A stretch of DNA of 64,000 nt from Brachyspira sp. (GTDB taxonomy: Bacteria > Spirochaetota > Brachyspiria > Brachyspirales > Brachyspiraceae), in contig NZ_JARHYI010000143.1 of NCBI RefSeq assembly GCF_029258575.1, positions 1 through 64,000 on the forward strand. The letters run 5' to 3'. The first letter of the stretch is position 1. Each line of letters begins with the position of its first letter. Under the pieces are notes generated by a model that had not been told where the DNA came from, made no database searches, and saw only the letters and a list, made by a program, of their open reading frames with translations. Shown here one piece after another: positions 42,937 through 52,967 of the stretch. The position numbers and the translations under genes were made by a program.

Positions 42937-44460
42937 ATGCATACAAAAATATATTCAGAAGCTCTATATGGGATAGAAGGAATACCAATTGTAATAGAAG
43001 TTAATATATCAGAGGGACTTCCAAAATTTGATGTGGTAGGACTTCCAGATCAAGCCGTTAATGAAGCAAAAGAGAGAGTAATAGCTGCAATTAATAACAG
43101 TGATAGATTTTTTCCTCCTAAAAGAATAACTATCAATTTAGCACCAGCAGATTTAAAGAAAACAGGAAGTATGTATGATTTAGCATTTGCTTTGGGAATA
43201 CTTTCTTCTAGTGCTCAAGTATTTTTTTCAGATTTTATGGAAGAAACTATTATACTTGGAGAGTTGGCATTGGACGGAAGTGTAAGGGAAGTTAAGGGTA
43301 TATTTTCAATGCTTCTTAATGCAAAAGAACTAGGAATAAAAAATGCCATTATACCTTTTAATAATATAGAAGAGGCTAATATTGTTGATGGAATGAATCT
43401 TTATCCTGTAAAAACTTTAAAAGAAGCTATAAATGCCATAGAAGGGAAAAAAGCACCTATAATATCTGAAGGAAAATTTAATTTTTATAATAATGAAGAT
43501 GAAACAGTAGATTTTTCAGATGTTAAAGGTCAGGAATATGCCAAAAGGGCAGCTATGATAGCGGCAGCTGGAGGACATAATTTTATAATGATAGGTTCTC
43601 CCGGATGCGGAAAAACATTGATAGCAAAGAGAATACCTACAATACTTCCTCCTCTAACTTTTGAAGAGGCATTAGAGGTTACAAAAATTTATTCTTCTTA
43701 TGGACTTTTATCTAAGAATATGCCAATAGTAAAGAAGCGTCCGTTTAGAATACCGCATCATACTTCTTCTTATGTAAGTCTTGTAGGAGGTGGAAGAAAT
43801 ATAAAAGCTGGTGAAATTACTTTAGCACATAATGGAATTTTATTTCTTGATGAGTTTGTGGAGTTTCAAAGCTCAGCACTTCAAACTTTAAGAGAGCCTA
43901 TGGAAGAGAAAACTATTACTATAAGCAGAGCAAATGGAAGCCTTTCTTTCCCTGCTAATTTCACATTAATTGCTGCTATGAATCCATGTCCTTGCGGTTA
44001 TTATGGAGATGAAAAACATGCTTGCAGATGCTCGGATATTGCTAGAAGAAAGTATATAGCAAAACTTTCAGGACCTATACTAGATAGAATAGATATTTCA
44101 ATAGAAGTAAGGGCTGTAGATTATGCTAAAATGACTTCAAAAGCTGACGGAGAAAGTTCAAAAGCAATGAGAAAGATAGTAATTGATGCAAGAAAAAAAC
44201 AGCAAAAACGTTTCAAGGAAAATAATATAAAAATATTTTCAAATTCTTCTATGAGTATAAAAGATACTGAAAAATTTTGTATTTTAGATGATAAGGCTAA
44301 AAATCTTCTCAATTTGGCTATGGAGAAATTTTCTATGAGTGCAAGAAGTTATAATAAAATATTAAAAGTATCAAGAACAATAGCCGATTTAGAAGATAAA
44401 GATATAATAGGTATTGATCATATTACGGAAGCTTTGCAGTATAGATTTAATTTAAATTAA
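42937..44460 (+). CDS. YifB/ComM family Mg-chelatase-like AAA+ ATPase
   Basis: GLPKFDVVGLPDQAVNEAKERV; GSPGCGKTLIAKRIPTILPPL; AAMNPCPCGYYGD. Confidence 0.95.
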   Translation: MHTKIYSEALYGIEGIPIVIEVNISEGLPKFDVVGLPDQAVNEAKERVIAAINNSDRFFPPKRITINLAPADLKKTGSMYDLAFALGILSSSAQVFFSDFMEETIILGELALDGSVREVKGIFSMLLNAKELGIKNAIIPFNNIEEANIVDGMNLYPVKTLKEAINAIEGKKAPIISEGKFNFYNNEDETVDFSDVKGQEYAKRAAMIAAAGGHNFIMIGSPGCGKTLIAKRIPTILPPLTFEEALEVTKIYSSYGLLSKNMPIVKKRPFRIPHHTSSYVSLVGGGRNIKAGEITLAHNGILFLDEFVEFQSSALQTLREPMEEKTITISRANGSLSFPANFTLIAAMNPCPCGYYGDEKHACRCSDIARRKYIAKLSGPILDRIDISIEVRAVDYAKMTSKADGESSKAMRKIVIDARKKQQKRFKENNIKIFSNSSMSIKDTEKFCILDDKAKNLLNLAMEKFSMSARSYNKILKVSRTIADLEDKDIIGIDHITEALQYRFNLN

Positions 44461-44552
44461 TATTTTTTGATAAAAAATTAAAATTACTGTTGTAAATAAT
44501 AGATATATATTATTAAGTATACGATTATAAATTTTTAGGAGTTATAAAATAA

Positions 44553-44606
44553 ATGAAAGCAATCATCATTATGAATAGAATGCAAATGCCTATGTTGAAT
44601 AAATAA
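44553..44606 (+). other. Candidate Met-rich leader peptide MKAIIIMNRMQMPMLNK*
   Basis: 17 codons with 5 Met, AGGAG upstream, terminator-like hairpin downstream, then metY remnant. Confidence 0.45.
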
Positions 44607-44610
44607 TGAT

Positions 44611-44640
44611 AACTATTTAGTATAGTTTATTTTTTATTTT
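44611..44640 (+). terminator. Candidate attenuator hairpin
   Basis: AACTAT-TTAGT-ATAGTT followed by TATTTTTTATTTT. Confidence 0.4.
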
Positions 44641-44699
44641 TGAACTTTCAATCCATCAAAATTATTTTGGCGTATATTGTATATTCAAGAAGATATAAA

Positions 44700-45086
44700 A
44701 TGAAAATTTGAAACTTTAGATGCTCATACAAAACAGCAGAATTTTAACGATGCTTTTGGAAGCAGAGATTACCTGTTTACAAAACAACATCATACCTTCT
44801 TCAAACTATAAAACATAGTGCTGATACAGTAATAAATTCTCTCACAAAATGGATTTGAGAACATAGAAGTGCAATAGAAGGAATAATCACAGATTCTGGT
44901 AATTTCAATTGGCAGAGCAATAAGTTTCCATTATTTTCTAAACCAGATTCCAATTATCATGGTATTCGCTGGGCTTAAGATTTATCTGATAAATTTAAGA
45001 GTATTGCATTAAGACTTAGATGGGAGTTATTTATTGATATAGATAATTTAGATATAAAAGAAAATAATAAAAATAAAGAGAAATAA
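44700..45086 (+). pseudogene. metY: Degraded O-acetylhomoserine sulfhydrylase
   Basis: Fragments KFETLDAHTKQQ, PVYKTTSYLLQT, HSADTVINSLTKWI, IEGIITDSGNFNWQSNKFPLFSKPDSNYHGI, with stops, frameshifts and a large internal deletion. Confidence 0.85.
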
Positions 45087-45100
45087 AAAATTTTAATTTA

Positions 45101-45640
45101 CAAATGATGCAAGTATAGGTGTATTAACTATAGCATACACCATAAATGAAAATTTATAAAAAAACTTCATTGTGTTATAGACTACTCTATGGGAGGAATG
45201 CAGGCTTTGCAATGTACTGACTTATGTACTAATATAGGAAAAAGCAATTATAATAGAAAGTCCTATGGGGTATTCTCCTATGCAAATAGGCAAATAGCTT
45301 TAAATGAAATAGTAAGGCAGGTAATAACAGAAGACAATAAATGGTATGTCTAGTCATGCTTTGGCTAGAATGCTTGGACATATTACATATATGAATGAAT
45401 AATTATGAAGCAGAAATTCAGAAGAAAAATAAAAAAAGCTTTGAAATATTTTACTCCTTCTTTTGAAGTAGAAAATTATCTGCATTATAAAAATGGAGAA
45501 AAATTCACAGAAAATTTGATACCAATAACTTTTTTATATCTCACTAAAGCTATGGATTTTTTGATGTTAAAGATGATATAAAAAAGATAAAGACAAGAAA
45601 GAATATAGAATTAGAAAAAGTTCTTAATGATTTTTTATAA
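45101..45640 (+). pseudogene. metX: Degraded homoserine O-acetyltransferase
   Basis: Fragments YSMGGMQAL, AIIIESPMGYSPMQI, QIALNEIVRQVI, ALARMLGHITYMNE, FEVENYLHYKNGEKF in different frames. Confidence 0.85.
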
Positions 45641-45759
45641 AAAAATACTGAACAAACAAAATATATAAAAAACTTTTTATCATATTAATTTTTCATAAAA
45701 AGACTTGTTTTTTTATGATTATTAGTTAGTATATAAAAATATGTTTTAAGGTATTATCT

Positions 45760-46434
45760 ATGAAAATAATTTTTTCACGATTTTTAATAGGAAGCTTTGT
45801 AATATTGATAGGAGCTTATATATTACTGCAATATGTTTTTCATATATATATTCCTGCTTTAGCATATACGCCTGTATTTACTATAATAGTTGCACTTTTA
45901 ATAATGGCTTGGGGAATTTCTATGGTCGTAGGAACTGGATTTTATGCCTCAAAAACATTACTTGGAATATTAGTAATAGGAACAGGAATATATATACTTA
46001 TAAGATATTGCTTTAATGTTAATATGCCTTTTATATTGTATACGCCTATATTTAGAATGATTATAGGTATGATAATAATATTTTTGGGGGTTTACATATT
46101 ATTTGGAATGCATTATGTAAGAGAAAGCATACCTAAAAACAAAAAAACAAAATATAATGTATATTTCAAAACTAATAATATAGATTTATCCAATTTAGAA
46201 ATAGATAGAAATAGAACTATAGATATCAATAGCGTTTTTTCTGATACTGTAATTTTTATAAGCGATAAAGTGCAGGTGCATATAAAAGCTGCAAGTGCTT
46301 TCGGAAGTGTTTCGCTGCCTACTGGAGATAGTGTGAGTTTTGGGGAAACTAATTTTGTTATTGGAAGTTCTGAAAATATACTTTATTTAAATGTAAGTGC
46401 GGCTTTTGCCCAAATCAGAGTTTTATACAAATAA
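45760..46434 (+). CDS. Membrane protein with LiaF-like C-terminal beta region
   Basis: Four hydrophobic helices then DLSNLEIDRNRTIDINSVFSDTVIFISDKVQVHIKAASAFGSVSLP. Confidence 0.55.
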   Translation: MKIIFSRFLIGSFVILIGAYILLQYVFHIYIPALAYTPVFTIIVALLIMAWGISMVVGTGFYASKTLLGILVIGTGIYILIRYCFNVNMPFILYTPIFRMIIGMIIIFLGVYILFGMHYVRESIPKNKKTKYNVYFKTNNIDLSNLEIDRNRTIDINSVFSDTVIFISDKVQVHIKAASAFGSVSLPTGDSVSFGETNFVIGSSENILYLNVSAAFAQIRVLYK

Positions 46435-46453
46435 TAATATTCGGTAATAATTT

Positions 46454-47035
46454 ATGTACATTATATCTGGAAATAAAAAAGGAAGAAAAATAATAACTCC
46501 TAAAAGGGATTTTAGACCTACTCAAAGTAAGGTAAGAGAGGCTTTTTTTAATATAGTAGATGCAAAAGATAAAGTATTTTTGGATTTATGTTCTGGAAGC
46601 GGTGCTATGGGTTTTGAGGCTCTAAGTAGAAATGCCAAACATGTTACTATGATAGAAATAGATAAAGATGCTGTAAAAACTATATTTTTAAATGCCAAAA
46701 ATATATTTGAAAATGATGATACATTATACAAAATAAAAAGAATATCAGCTTTTGATTATGTTAAAAAAACTAATGATAAATTCGATATAATATATTTGGA
46801 TCCTCCTTATCATTCTAAAATATATTTAGATACAATAAACTCTATAGTAAGTAAAAATATATTAAATGAAAACGGAATTTTAACTGCAGAATTTGGACTT
46901 GATTATTATAAAAAATTTTTAGAAAATGAGAACTTCAATGATATTATATGCGGTATTATGAAATATGATGTAAAAATATACGGAGAAAGTGTATTAGTAA
47001 TATTTCAATATATAAATAAAGGAGATACCGAATAA
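46454..47035 (+). CDS. rsmD: 16S rRNA (guanine-966-N2)-methyltransferase
   Basis: ISGNKKGRKIITP, RPTQSKVREAFFNIV, LDLCSGSGAMGFEALSR, YLDPPY. Confidence 0.92.
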   Translation: MYIISGNKKGRKIITPKRDFRPTQSKVREAFFNIVDAKDKVFLDLCSGSGAMGFEALSRNAKHVTMIEIDKDAVKTIFLNAKNIFENDDTLYKIKRISAFDYVKKTNDKFDIIYLDPPYHSKIYLDTINSIVSKNILNENGILTAEFGLDYYKKFLENENFNDIICGIMKYDVKIYGESVLVIFQYINKGDTE

Positions 47036-47074
47036 TTCAGCATCTCCATAAAACTCTATTTATTTTTCATAAAC

Positions 47075-47188
47075 TTAAAGTTCTTGCCTTTTGAAGTAAT
47101 GATGAAGGTGTACAACCAAATCAGCATAAAGGCTTTATGTAGAAATAGCAGTTAAAGTTATTAATAAAGATAATAATTTTTTTGTCAT
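47075..47188 (-). pseudogene. Remnant of a small exported protein with internal stop
   Basis: MTKKLLSLLITLTAIST*SLYADLVVHLHHYFKRQEL*: TAA interrupts an apparent signal peptide. Confidence 0.4.
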
Positions 47189-47522
47189 GGTTAATATCTT
47201 TAGTTATTATATTTTCATAAATAATCTATTGTTAATTATCTTCACAATTATAGTAGAAAATCAATTAATATTAATAAAATTTACTCTAATTTTACAATTT
47301 ATTTATAAAAAACTGTAACACTTTTTATATCTTTATGATTTTTATATATATTATAGTAATTTTTTTTACTTTAATTCGAGCTAATTAAAAAAATTATTTG
47401 TGATTTTATAGAATTTTCAAGTTATAATTAATAATAGAAAATCAATAAATAAATACAAAAAATTGGTTTTTACAATCATTTTTTATAAATGGTTTATAAA
47501 TTAATAAAATAATCTATCGGAT

Positions 47523-48536
47523 ATGATCAGCACTATGAAAAAAAAGATATACCTATCAATACCAATAATAGCTGTAGCATTAATAATAGCTATTTCATTT
47601 TACAGAAGCAGAGATAAATATATAACTTCTACTATTGTTATAAGCGATACTATACTTAATATAACAGCACAAATATCTGATAGGAATATGAAGAAATTAG
47701 TAGGAAGTATCACGAATGAAATAAACAGAATGGATAATATATTAAATCCCTATAATACCTCAAGCGAAATAGGAAGAATAAATAAAGAAAGTTTATCAGG
47801 AAAAACAGAGATAGAAATTTCTGAAGATATGGCTCATATATTTGAAACAGGAATAAAATATTCAAAATTAACTCCTTCATTTGATATAAGTATAAGACCA
47901 TTAATAGAATTATGGGGATTTGGAATAAAAGAAAATCAAACAGTACCTTCAAAAAAGGAAATAGATAATGCTTTAGCTAATATAGATTATTCGGCTGTAA
48001 GCATAATTACAAATGATGATAATAAAAAAATATTAAAATTATCAAAACCATTAACATTTGATTTTGGTTCTTATGGTAAAGGTTATATAATAGAAAAATT
48101 AAAAAATATATTTGCTGAATATAATATCAAAAACTATCTAATAGATTATGGCGGTGATACCTATGCAAATGGAGTTAATAAGAGAGGCAAGCCATGGGTA
48201 ATAGCAATAAGAAATCCTAGAAATGATGCTGACGGTTATTTGGGACTTTTAGAATCTACAAATTATACTATAGTAACAAGTGGAGATTATGAAAGATATT
48301 TTACTCAAGATGGTACTAATTATCATCATATAATAGATGCTTCTATAGGATATCCTACATACAATAGTATATCAGCAACTATAGTACATACGAATGCAGA
48401 AGAGGCAGATGCTTTATCTACAACTGCATTTTTAATGGGTACTAATTTCTTTACAAATGGGGCTTTCAAATATAAAGAGGCATATATTGTAACTACAGAA
48501 GGTGAATTATTTATAGTTACAAATGAAAATTTTTAA
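47523..48536 (+). CDS. apbE: FAD:protein FMN transferase
   Basis: MDNILNPYNTSSEIGRIN; DFGSYGKGYIIEKL; DYGGDTYANG; ADALSTTAFLMG. Confidence 0.92.
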   Translation: MISTMKKKIYLSIPIIAVALIIAISFYRSRDKYITSTIVISDTILNITAQISDRNMKKLVGSITNEINRMDNILNPYNTSSEIGRINKESLSGKTEIEISEDMAHIFETGIKYSKLTPSFDISIRPLIELWGFGIKENQTVPSKKEIDNALANIDYSAVSIITNDDNKKILKLSKPLTFDFGSYGKGYIIEKLKNIFAEYNIKNYLIDYGGDTYANGVNKRGKPWVIAIRNPRNDADGYLGLLESTNYTIVTSGDYERYFTQDGTNYHHIIDASIGYPTYNSISATIVHTNAEEADALSTTAFLMGTNFFTNGAFKYKEAYIVTTEGELFIVTNENF

Positions 48537-48619
48537 TTGTATAAAATATTGAAAAAAAGATTATATATTACTATACTGCAAATATAGTTAAAAATATATT
48601 AACTTACGGAGGTTTTTAT

Positions 48620-49600
48620 ATGGCTTTTTTTGATTTGAATTTAGAAGATTTATACAAATATAAGGGAAGTACAGAAGAGCCTAAAGACTTTGATGAATTT
48701 TGGATTAATACTTTAAATGAAAATAATCATAAAACAGAAGTTCAATATAAGTTAATAGATACTCATTTGAAATTATTTGATGTATGGGATGTAACTTTCA
48801 AAGGATACGGCGAACATCCTATAAACGGCTGGTATATAGCACCGAAATATGCCAGAGAAAATAATCAAAAATTAACATGCATAATATGTTATCCAGGATA
48901 CGGTGGCGGAAGAGATTATCCTAATAAGCATTTACTTTTTCCTTCAGCTGGATATAGTGTATTTGTTATGGAAGTAAGAGGTCAAGGTGCTGAAGGAGGA
49001 AACGGAGCTACAACTGCAGATCCTGTAGGTTCAACGCCTCATGCTGACGGTTTCCTTACTATGGGAATATTAGATAAAAAAGCTTATTACTATAAAAGGG
49101 TTTTTGTAGATGCTTTTAAATCTATAGAAGCGGTAAAAGAACATTCTCTTACTGGAAAAATTGCTGTTAATGGTACAAGTCAGGGCGGAGGAATATCTCT
49201 TGCTGTACTTGCACTTGCTGAATTAAAAAAAGAAAAAATTGAGGCTGCTATGATTGATGTGCCTTTCTTATGCGATTATAAAAGGGCATGTACAATAACT
49301 GATACTTTACCTTATAATGAAATAGCTAGATTTTGTAAAACTAATAGAATGCATGAAAAAACTGCTTTTGAAACTTTATCATATTTTGACGGAGCATTAT
49401 TTGCAAAAAGAGCTAAAGTAAAAGCATTATTTTCGGTAGGGCTAATGGATATTTTATGCCCGCCTTCTACAGTATTTGCTGCTTATAATAATTATGCTGG
49501 CGAAAAAGCTATTGAAGTTTATACTTTTAATGGACATGAGGGTGGTGATAATGAGCAGAGTGATAAAAAATTGAGTTTTTTAAACTCATTAAATATATAA
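48620..49600 (+). CDS. Acetylxylan esterase / cephalosporin-C deacetylase (CE7)
   Basis: VRGQGAEGG, NGTSQGGGISLAV nucleophile motif, FNGHEGG. Confidence 0.9.
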   Translation: MAFFDLNLEDLYKYKGSTEEPKDFDEFWINTLNENNHKTEVQYKLIDTHLKLFDVWDVTFKGYGEHPINGWYIAPKYARENNQKLTCIICYPGYGGGRDYPNKHLLFPSAGYSVFVMEVRGQGAEGGNGATTADPVGSTPHADGFLTMGILDKKAYYYKRVFVDAFKSIEAVKEHSLTGKIAVNGTSQGGGISLAVLALAELKKEKIEAAMIDVPFLCDYKRACTITDTLPYNEIARFCKTNRMHEKTAFETLSYFDGALFAKRAKVKALFSVGLMDILCPPSTVFAAYNNYAGEKAIEVYTFNGHEGGDNEQSDKKLSFLNSLNI

Positions 49601-49721
49601 TGCAATAATCCCTATGATTTATATTTTTTATATAACTTAATTATAAATATAGGTTGATAATTATTGCATATATGTTATTATAGTACAAGAGAGTATCTAA
49701 TAATAGATTAATGGATATGGT

Positions 49722-51185
49722 ATGAAGATTATATCTGGCAGGTTCTTATCTAAAACGGAATTAAAAAATAGAATATTAAGAGATGTAGTTATATCAATTT
49801 TGTTCTTATCTATAATTATTTTAATTTATATGCAAATTAGAAGTCCTATACCTATAAAATTTATATTTAAATCGCTTTTTCAGGATGTAAAAACTTCTGT
49901 TGTAGAAGAATATTCAAAAATATTCTACCCTACTTACTATTTTTCTATGCAAATGACGCCTATATTTGATATAGTAAATCAGGCTCCAGAAGCATATAAA
50001 ATTTTAATAACAAACTTTTTCCCAAAACATCAATTTATAGAAAAAGCAGCTATGCAGGTAGGAAATAATTATATGTCTATAACCAAAGAAGAAAATGGTT
50101 ATAAGGTTGTGGGGCGAATTGTAACGACTAATACAGAAGGTCAATATTCTTCAGTACCTTTTGAACAGCTCAGTATAGATTCTTTCTATATAAAAGATGG
50201 AAAACCATATATACATCTTATATACATAGCAAATGAAAATATAGCTTTTGAATATATTTCACAATTTAATGTAAATTTTAATGATATTGAATTAAAAAAT
50301 ATTGATAATATATATGCATATTTAGTAACAGGAAATAGTAAAATAACTTTTCCAATATCATATTCTTTTTCAAATAATAATGCACAAAATTTAGATTATG
50401 TAACTATAGCAAATATTATGACAGAAGAGTTCAAAGGAACAAATGAAGATATGATAAAAGTATTCTATAAAGACAGCAATTATTGGGGATATAAAGGCTC
50501 TTTTTCAGTTGCTGATAATAATATACAAATAGGCATTATCATACCAGAAAAAGCACTTATCAGTAAAATACAAATACCTATAATACTATTTTTGATTATA
50601 TTCGTAATAGTAACTATAGTGATAATAGTTATGCTTGCTATACATTATATAAGAATGATTGAAGATTTGAAAAGAAATCATATGAATATAAAAAAGCTCA
50701 TAGAAGAGGGCGAAAATACGAATGTAGAGTTCAAATCCACACTTCGTTATGATGCAAATACTGAAAAGATAAATAAGGCATTGGAAGAAGTAATTATGAA
50801 ATCCATTGCCGCTTTCAGTAATACAGAAGGAGGAAGGCTTTTTATAGGTATTGCCAATGATGGGCAGATATTGGGACTTGAACATGATTATTCTACATTA
50901 AAACAGCCTAATAGAGATTTCTTTGAATTACATTTAAGGACATTAATAGAAACATATTATGGCAATGCATTTTCTGCTGAAGGCATCAGAATAGATTTTG
51001 TTACAGAAGATGAAAAAGATATTTGTATAGTATATATAAGCAGAGGAAGAGAGCCTGTATATACTAAAATAACAAATAAGCAGGGAGCCAAAGAAGAAAA
51101 ATTCTATATCAGAGTGGGAAATTCTTCAAGAGAAATAGCCAATGCAAGTGAAATAATAGCATATGTAAAAAAACATTTTAAGTAA
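49722..51185 (+). CDS. Two-TM protein with C-terminal AlbA_2 (Schlafen-like) domain
   Basis: Two TM segments bracketing about 250 aa, then GENTNVEFKSTLR...IAAFSNTEGGRLFIGIANDGQILGLEHD...FYIRVGNSSREI. Confidence 0.8.
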   Translation: MKIISGRFLSKTELKNRILRDVVISILFLSIIILIYMQIRSPIPIKFIFKSLFQDVKTSVVEEYSKIFYPTYYFSMQMTPIFDIVNQAPEAYKILITNFFPKHQFIEKAAMQVGNNYMSITKEENGYKVVGRIVTTNTEGQYSSVPFEQLSIDSFYIKDGKPYIHLIYIANENIAFEYISQFNVNFNDIELKNIDNIYAYLVTGNSKITFPISYSFSNNNAQNLDYVTIANIMTEEFKGTNEDMIKVFYKDSNYWGYKGSFSVADNNIQIGIIIPEKALISKIQIPIILFLIIFVIVTIVIIVMLAIHYIRMIEDLKRNHMNIKKLIEEGENTNVEFKSTLRYDANTEKINKALEEVIMKSIAAFSNTEGGRLFIGIANDGQILGLEHDYSTLKQPNRDFFELHLRTLIETYYGNAFSAEGIRIDFVTEDEKDICIVYISRGREPVYTKITNKQGAKEEKFYIRVGNSSREIANASEIIAYVKKHFK

Positions 51186-51315
51186 ATGAAATATTTCAAT
51201 ATGTATGATAGATAAAAAATATTTCAAATAAAATAAAATGTTTTATAATTCTAACTTGACTATTTATAATTAAAACTATATAATAATTATTATTAATAAT
51301 CAAAGGAGTGTGTAA

Positions 51316-52248
51316 ATGTCTGTATATGATAGCATTATAATAGGCGGAGGTCCTGCTGGACTTTCAGCTATGCTCTATTTGGGAAGAGCGTTAACTAATT
51401 CTCTTCTAATAGAAAAAAAAGGAATAGGCGGTCAAATGATGAGTACTGATACCGTTGAAAATTATTTGGGTTTCCCTGAAGAGATGAGTTCTTTTGAACT
51501 TGTATCAAGAATGCAACAGCATGCTGAAAAATTTTCTAAAAATGAAATAGTTTATGATGAGGTTGTTAAAGTAGAAAATATTAAAGATGAAGTAAAGAAA
51601 ATTACTACTGCTGATGGCAAAACTTATGAAACAAAAACAATAATACTTGCTATGGGCGGTTTTTCCAAAAAATTAGGTGCTAATGGAGAAGAAAATTTTT
51701 CTGGAAAAGGTGTTTCTTACTGTGCTACTTGTGATGGTGCTTTCTATAGAAACAAAACTGTTGCTGTAGTAGGAGGCGGAAACAGTGCTTTTGATGAATC
51801 TTATTTTCTTACTAGATTTGTAAATAAAATATATTTGGTACATAGAAGAAAAGAATTCAGAGCTGAACCTATCAATGTTAAGCATTTAACTGATACTGGA
51901 AAAGTGGAATATGTACTTGATTCTGTAATAGATGAAATTTGCGGAGATGGCAAAGTTAATAGCATAAAAATTAAAAATGTATTAGACGGTTCTGTGCATG
52001 ATCAGCCTGTAGACGGAGTATTTGTATTCGTAGGTCAGGAGCCTGCTACACATTTCTTAAAAGACACTGGATTGGAATTAAAACCTACAGGACATATAGT
52101 TACAAATATGTCTACAATGGAAACTAATATTGAAGGTGTATTTGCCTGCGGAGATTCTATATTTAAACCTGTTCGTCAAGTTGCTAATGCTGTTGGAGAA
52201 GGTGCAGTAGCTGCTATGAGCGTAACTCATTATTTAAATAAAGCTTAA
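51316..52248 (+). CDS. trxB: Thioredoxin reductase
   Basis: IIGGGPAGLSAMLYLGRA, CATCDGAFYRN, GEGAVAAMSVTHYL. Confidence 0.95.
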   Translation: MSVYDSIIIGGGPAGLSAMLYLGRALTNSLLIEKKGIGGQMMSTDTVENYLGFPEEMSSFELVSRMQQHAEKFSKNEIVYDEVVKVENIKDEVKKITTADGKTYETKTIILAMGGFSKKLGANGEENFSGKGVSYCATCDGAFYRNKTVAVVGGGNSAFDESYFLTRFVNKIYLVHRRKEFRAEPINVKHLTDTGKVEYVLDSVIDEICGDGKVNSIKIKNVLDGSVHDQPVDGVFVFVGQEPATHFLKDTGLELKPTGHIVTNMSTMETNIEGVFACGDSIFKPVRQVANAVGEGAVAAMSVTHYLNKA

Positions 52249-52260
52249 TTTAATAAAATA

Positions 52261-52296
52261 AAAAGAGTTTAGCTTTAGATAGTTAAACTCTTTTTT
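52261..52296 (+). terminator. Terminator downstream of trxB
   Basis: AAAAGAGTTTA...TTAAACTCTTTTTT. Confidence 0.85.
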
Positions 52297-52455
52297 GTTT
52301 AAAATACATACATATTTCATAAACTTTCTACAACTTATTAAATCTAATAAAATAATAATATAGAACTACTCAAATAAAAAATCTTTTTAAACTTATAGTA
52401 AAGATATAAATACTAATATCATATTTAAAATAAATTATATTTTTTATTATATCTA

Positions 52456-52502
52456 TTGACAAAAATCTAATTTGGTATTATAGTACCAATATACTAAATT
52501 AG
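52456..52502 (+). promoter_or_regulatory. Promoter with nested inverted repeats upstream of Rrf2 gene
   Basis: TTGACA-17-TATAGT; TTGGTA-N6-TACCAA; CTAATTTGGTAT-N12-ATACTAAATTAG (11/12). Confidence 0.7.
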
Positions 52503-52510
52503 GAAAAAAA

Positions 52511-52945
52511 ATGATACAAATATCAGAAGCTTCAGCTATAGCATTGCACTCTATGATTTATATATCAATAAAAGAATTTGCATCACTAAAAGATATAGCA
52601 GAAAGATTTGATGTATCATCTAATCATTTATCAAAAGTACTTCAAGCACTAGTAAAAGCAGGATATCTTACTTCTTCAAAAGGACCTGCTGGTGGATTTA
52701 AAATATCTGAAGGTATGGATAATACTTCTTTTTTAGAAATATATGAAGCAATAGAAGGTAAAAATTGGCAGCGAAGTTGTTTATTTCATTCTAAAGCTGA
52801 TAAATACTGCTCTGACTGTATAATGGGAGATTTAGTTAATGATATAAATAGAAAATTCAAAAACTATATGGAAAGCCATACAATCAAAGATCATTATCTA
52901 TTAGATAAAGATTTCAAAATAAATAAAACAGATGATAAAAAATAA
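52511..52945 (+). CDS. Rrf2-family transcriptional regulator
   Basis: Winged helix [39 protein letters not shown]; Cys-containing C-terminal part. Confidence 0.92.
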   Translation: MIQISEASAIALHSMIYISIKEFASLKDIAERFDVSSNHLSKVLQALVKAGYLTSSKGPAGGFKISEGMDNTSFLEIYEAIEGKNWQRSCLFHSKADKYCSDCIMGDLVNDINRKFKNYMESHTIKDHYLLDKDFKINKTDDKK

Positions 52946-52967
52946 AAACAAACTAATGGAGGCTCAA

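Noticed and set aside
44461-45760. Gap between comM-like gene and 45760 considered as a transposon remnant or ncRNA locus
   Set aside because: Fragments match MetY and MetX motifs in order; no transposase or terminal repeats seen
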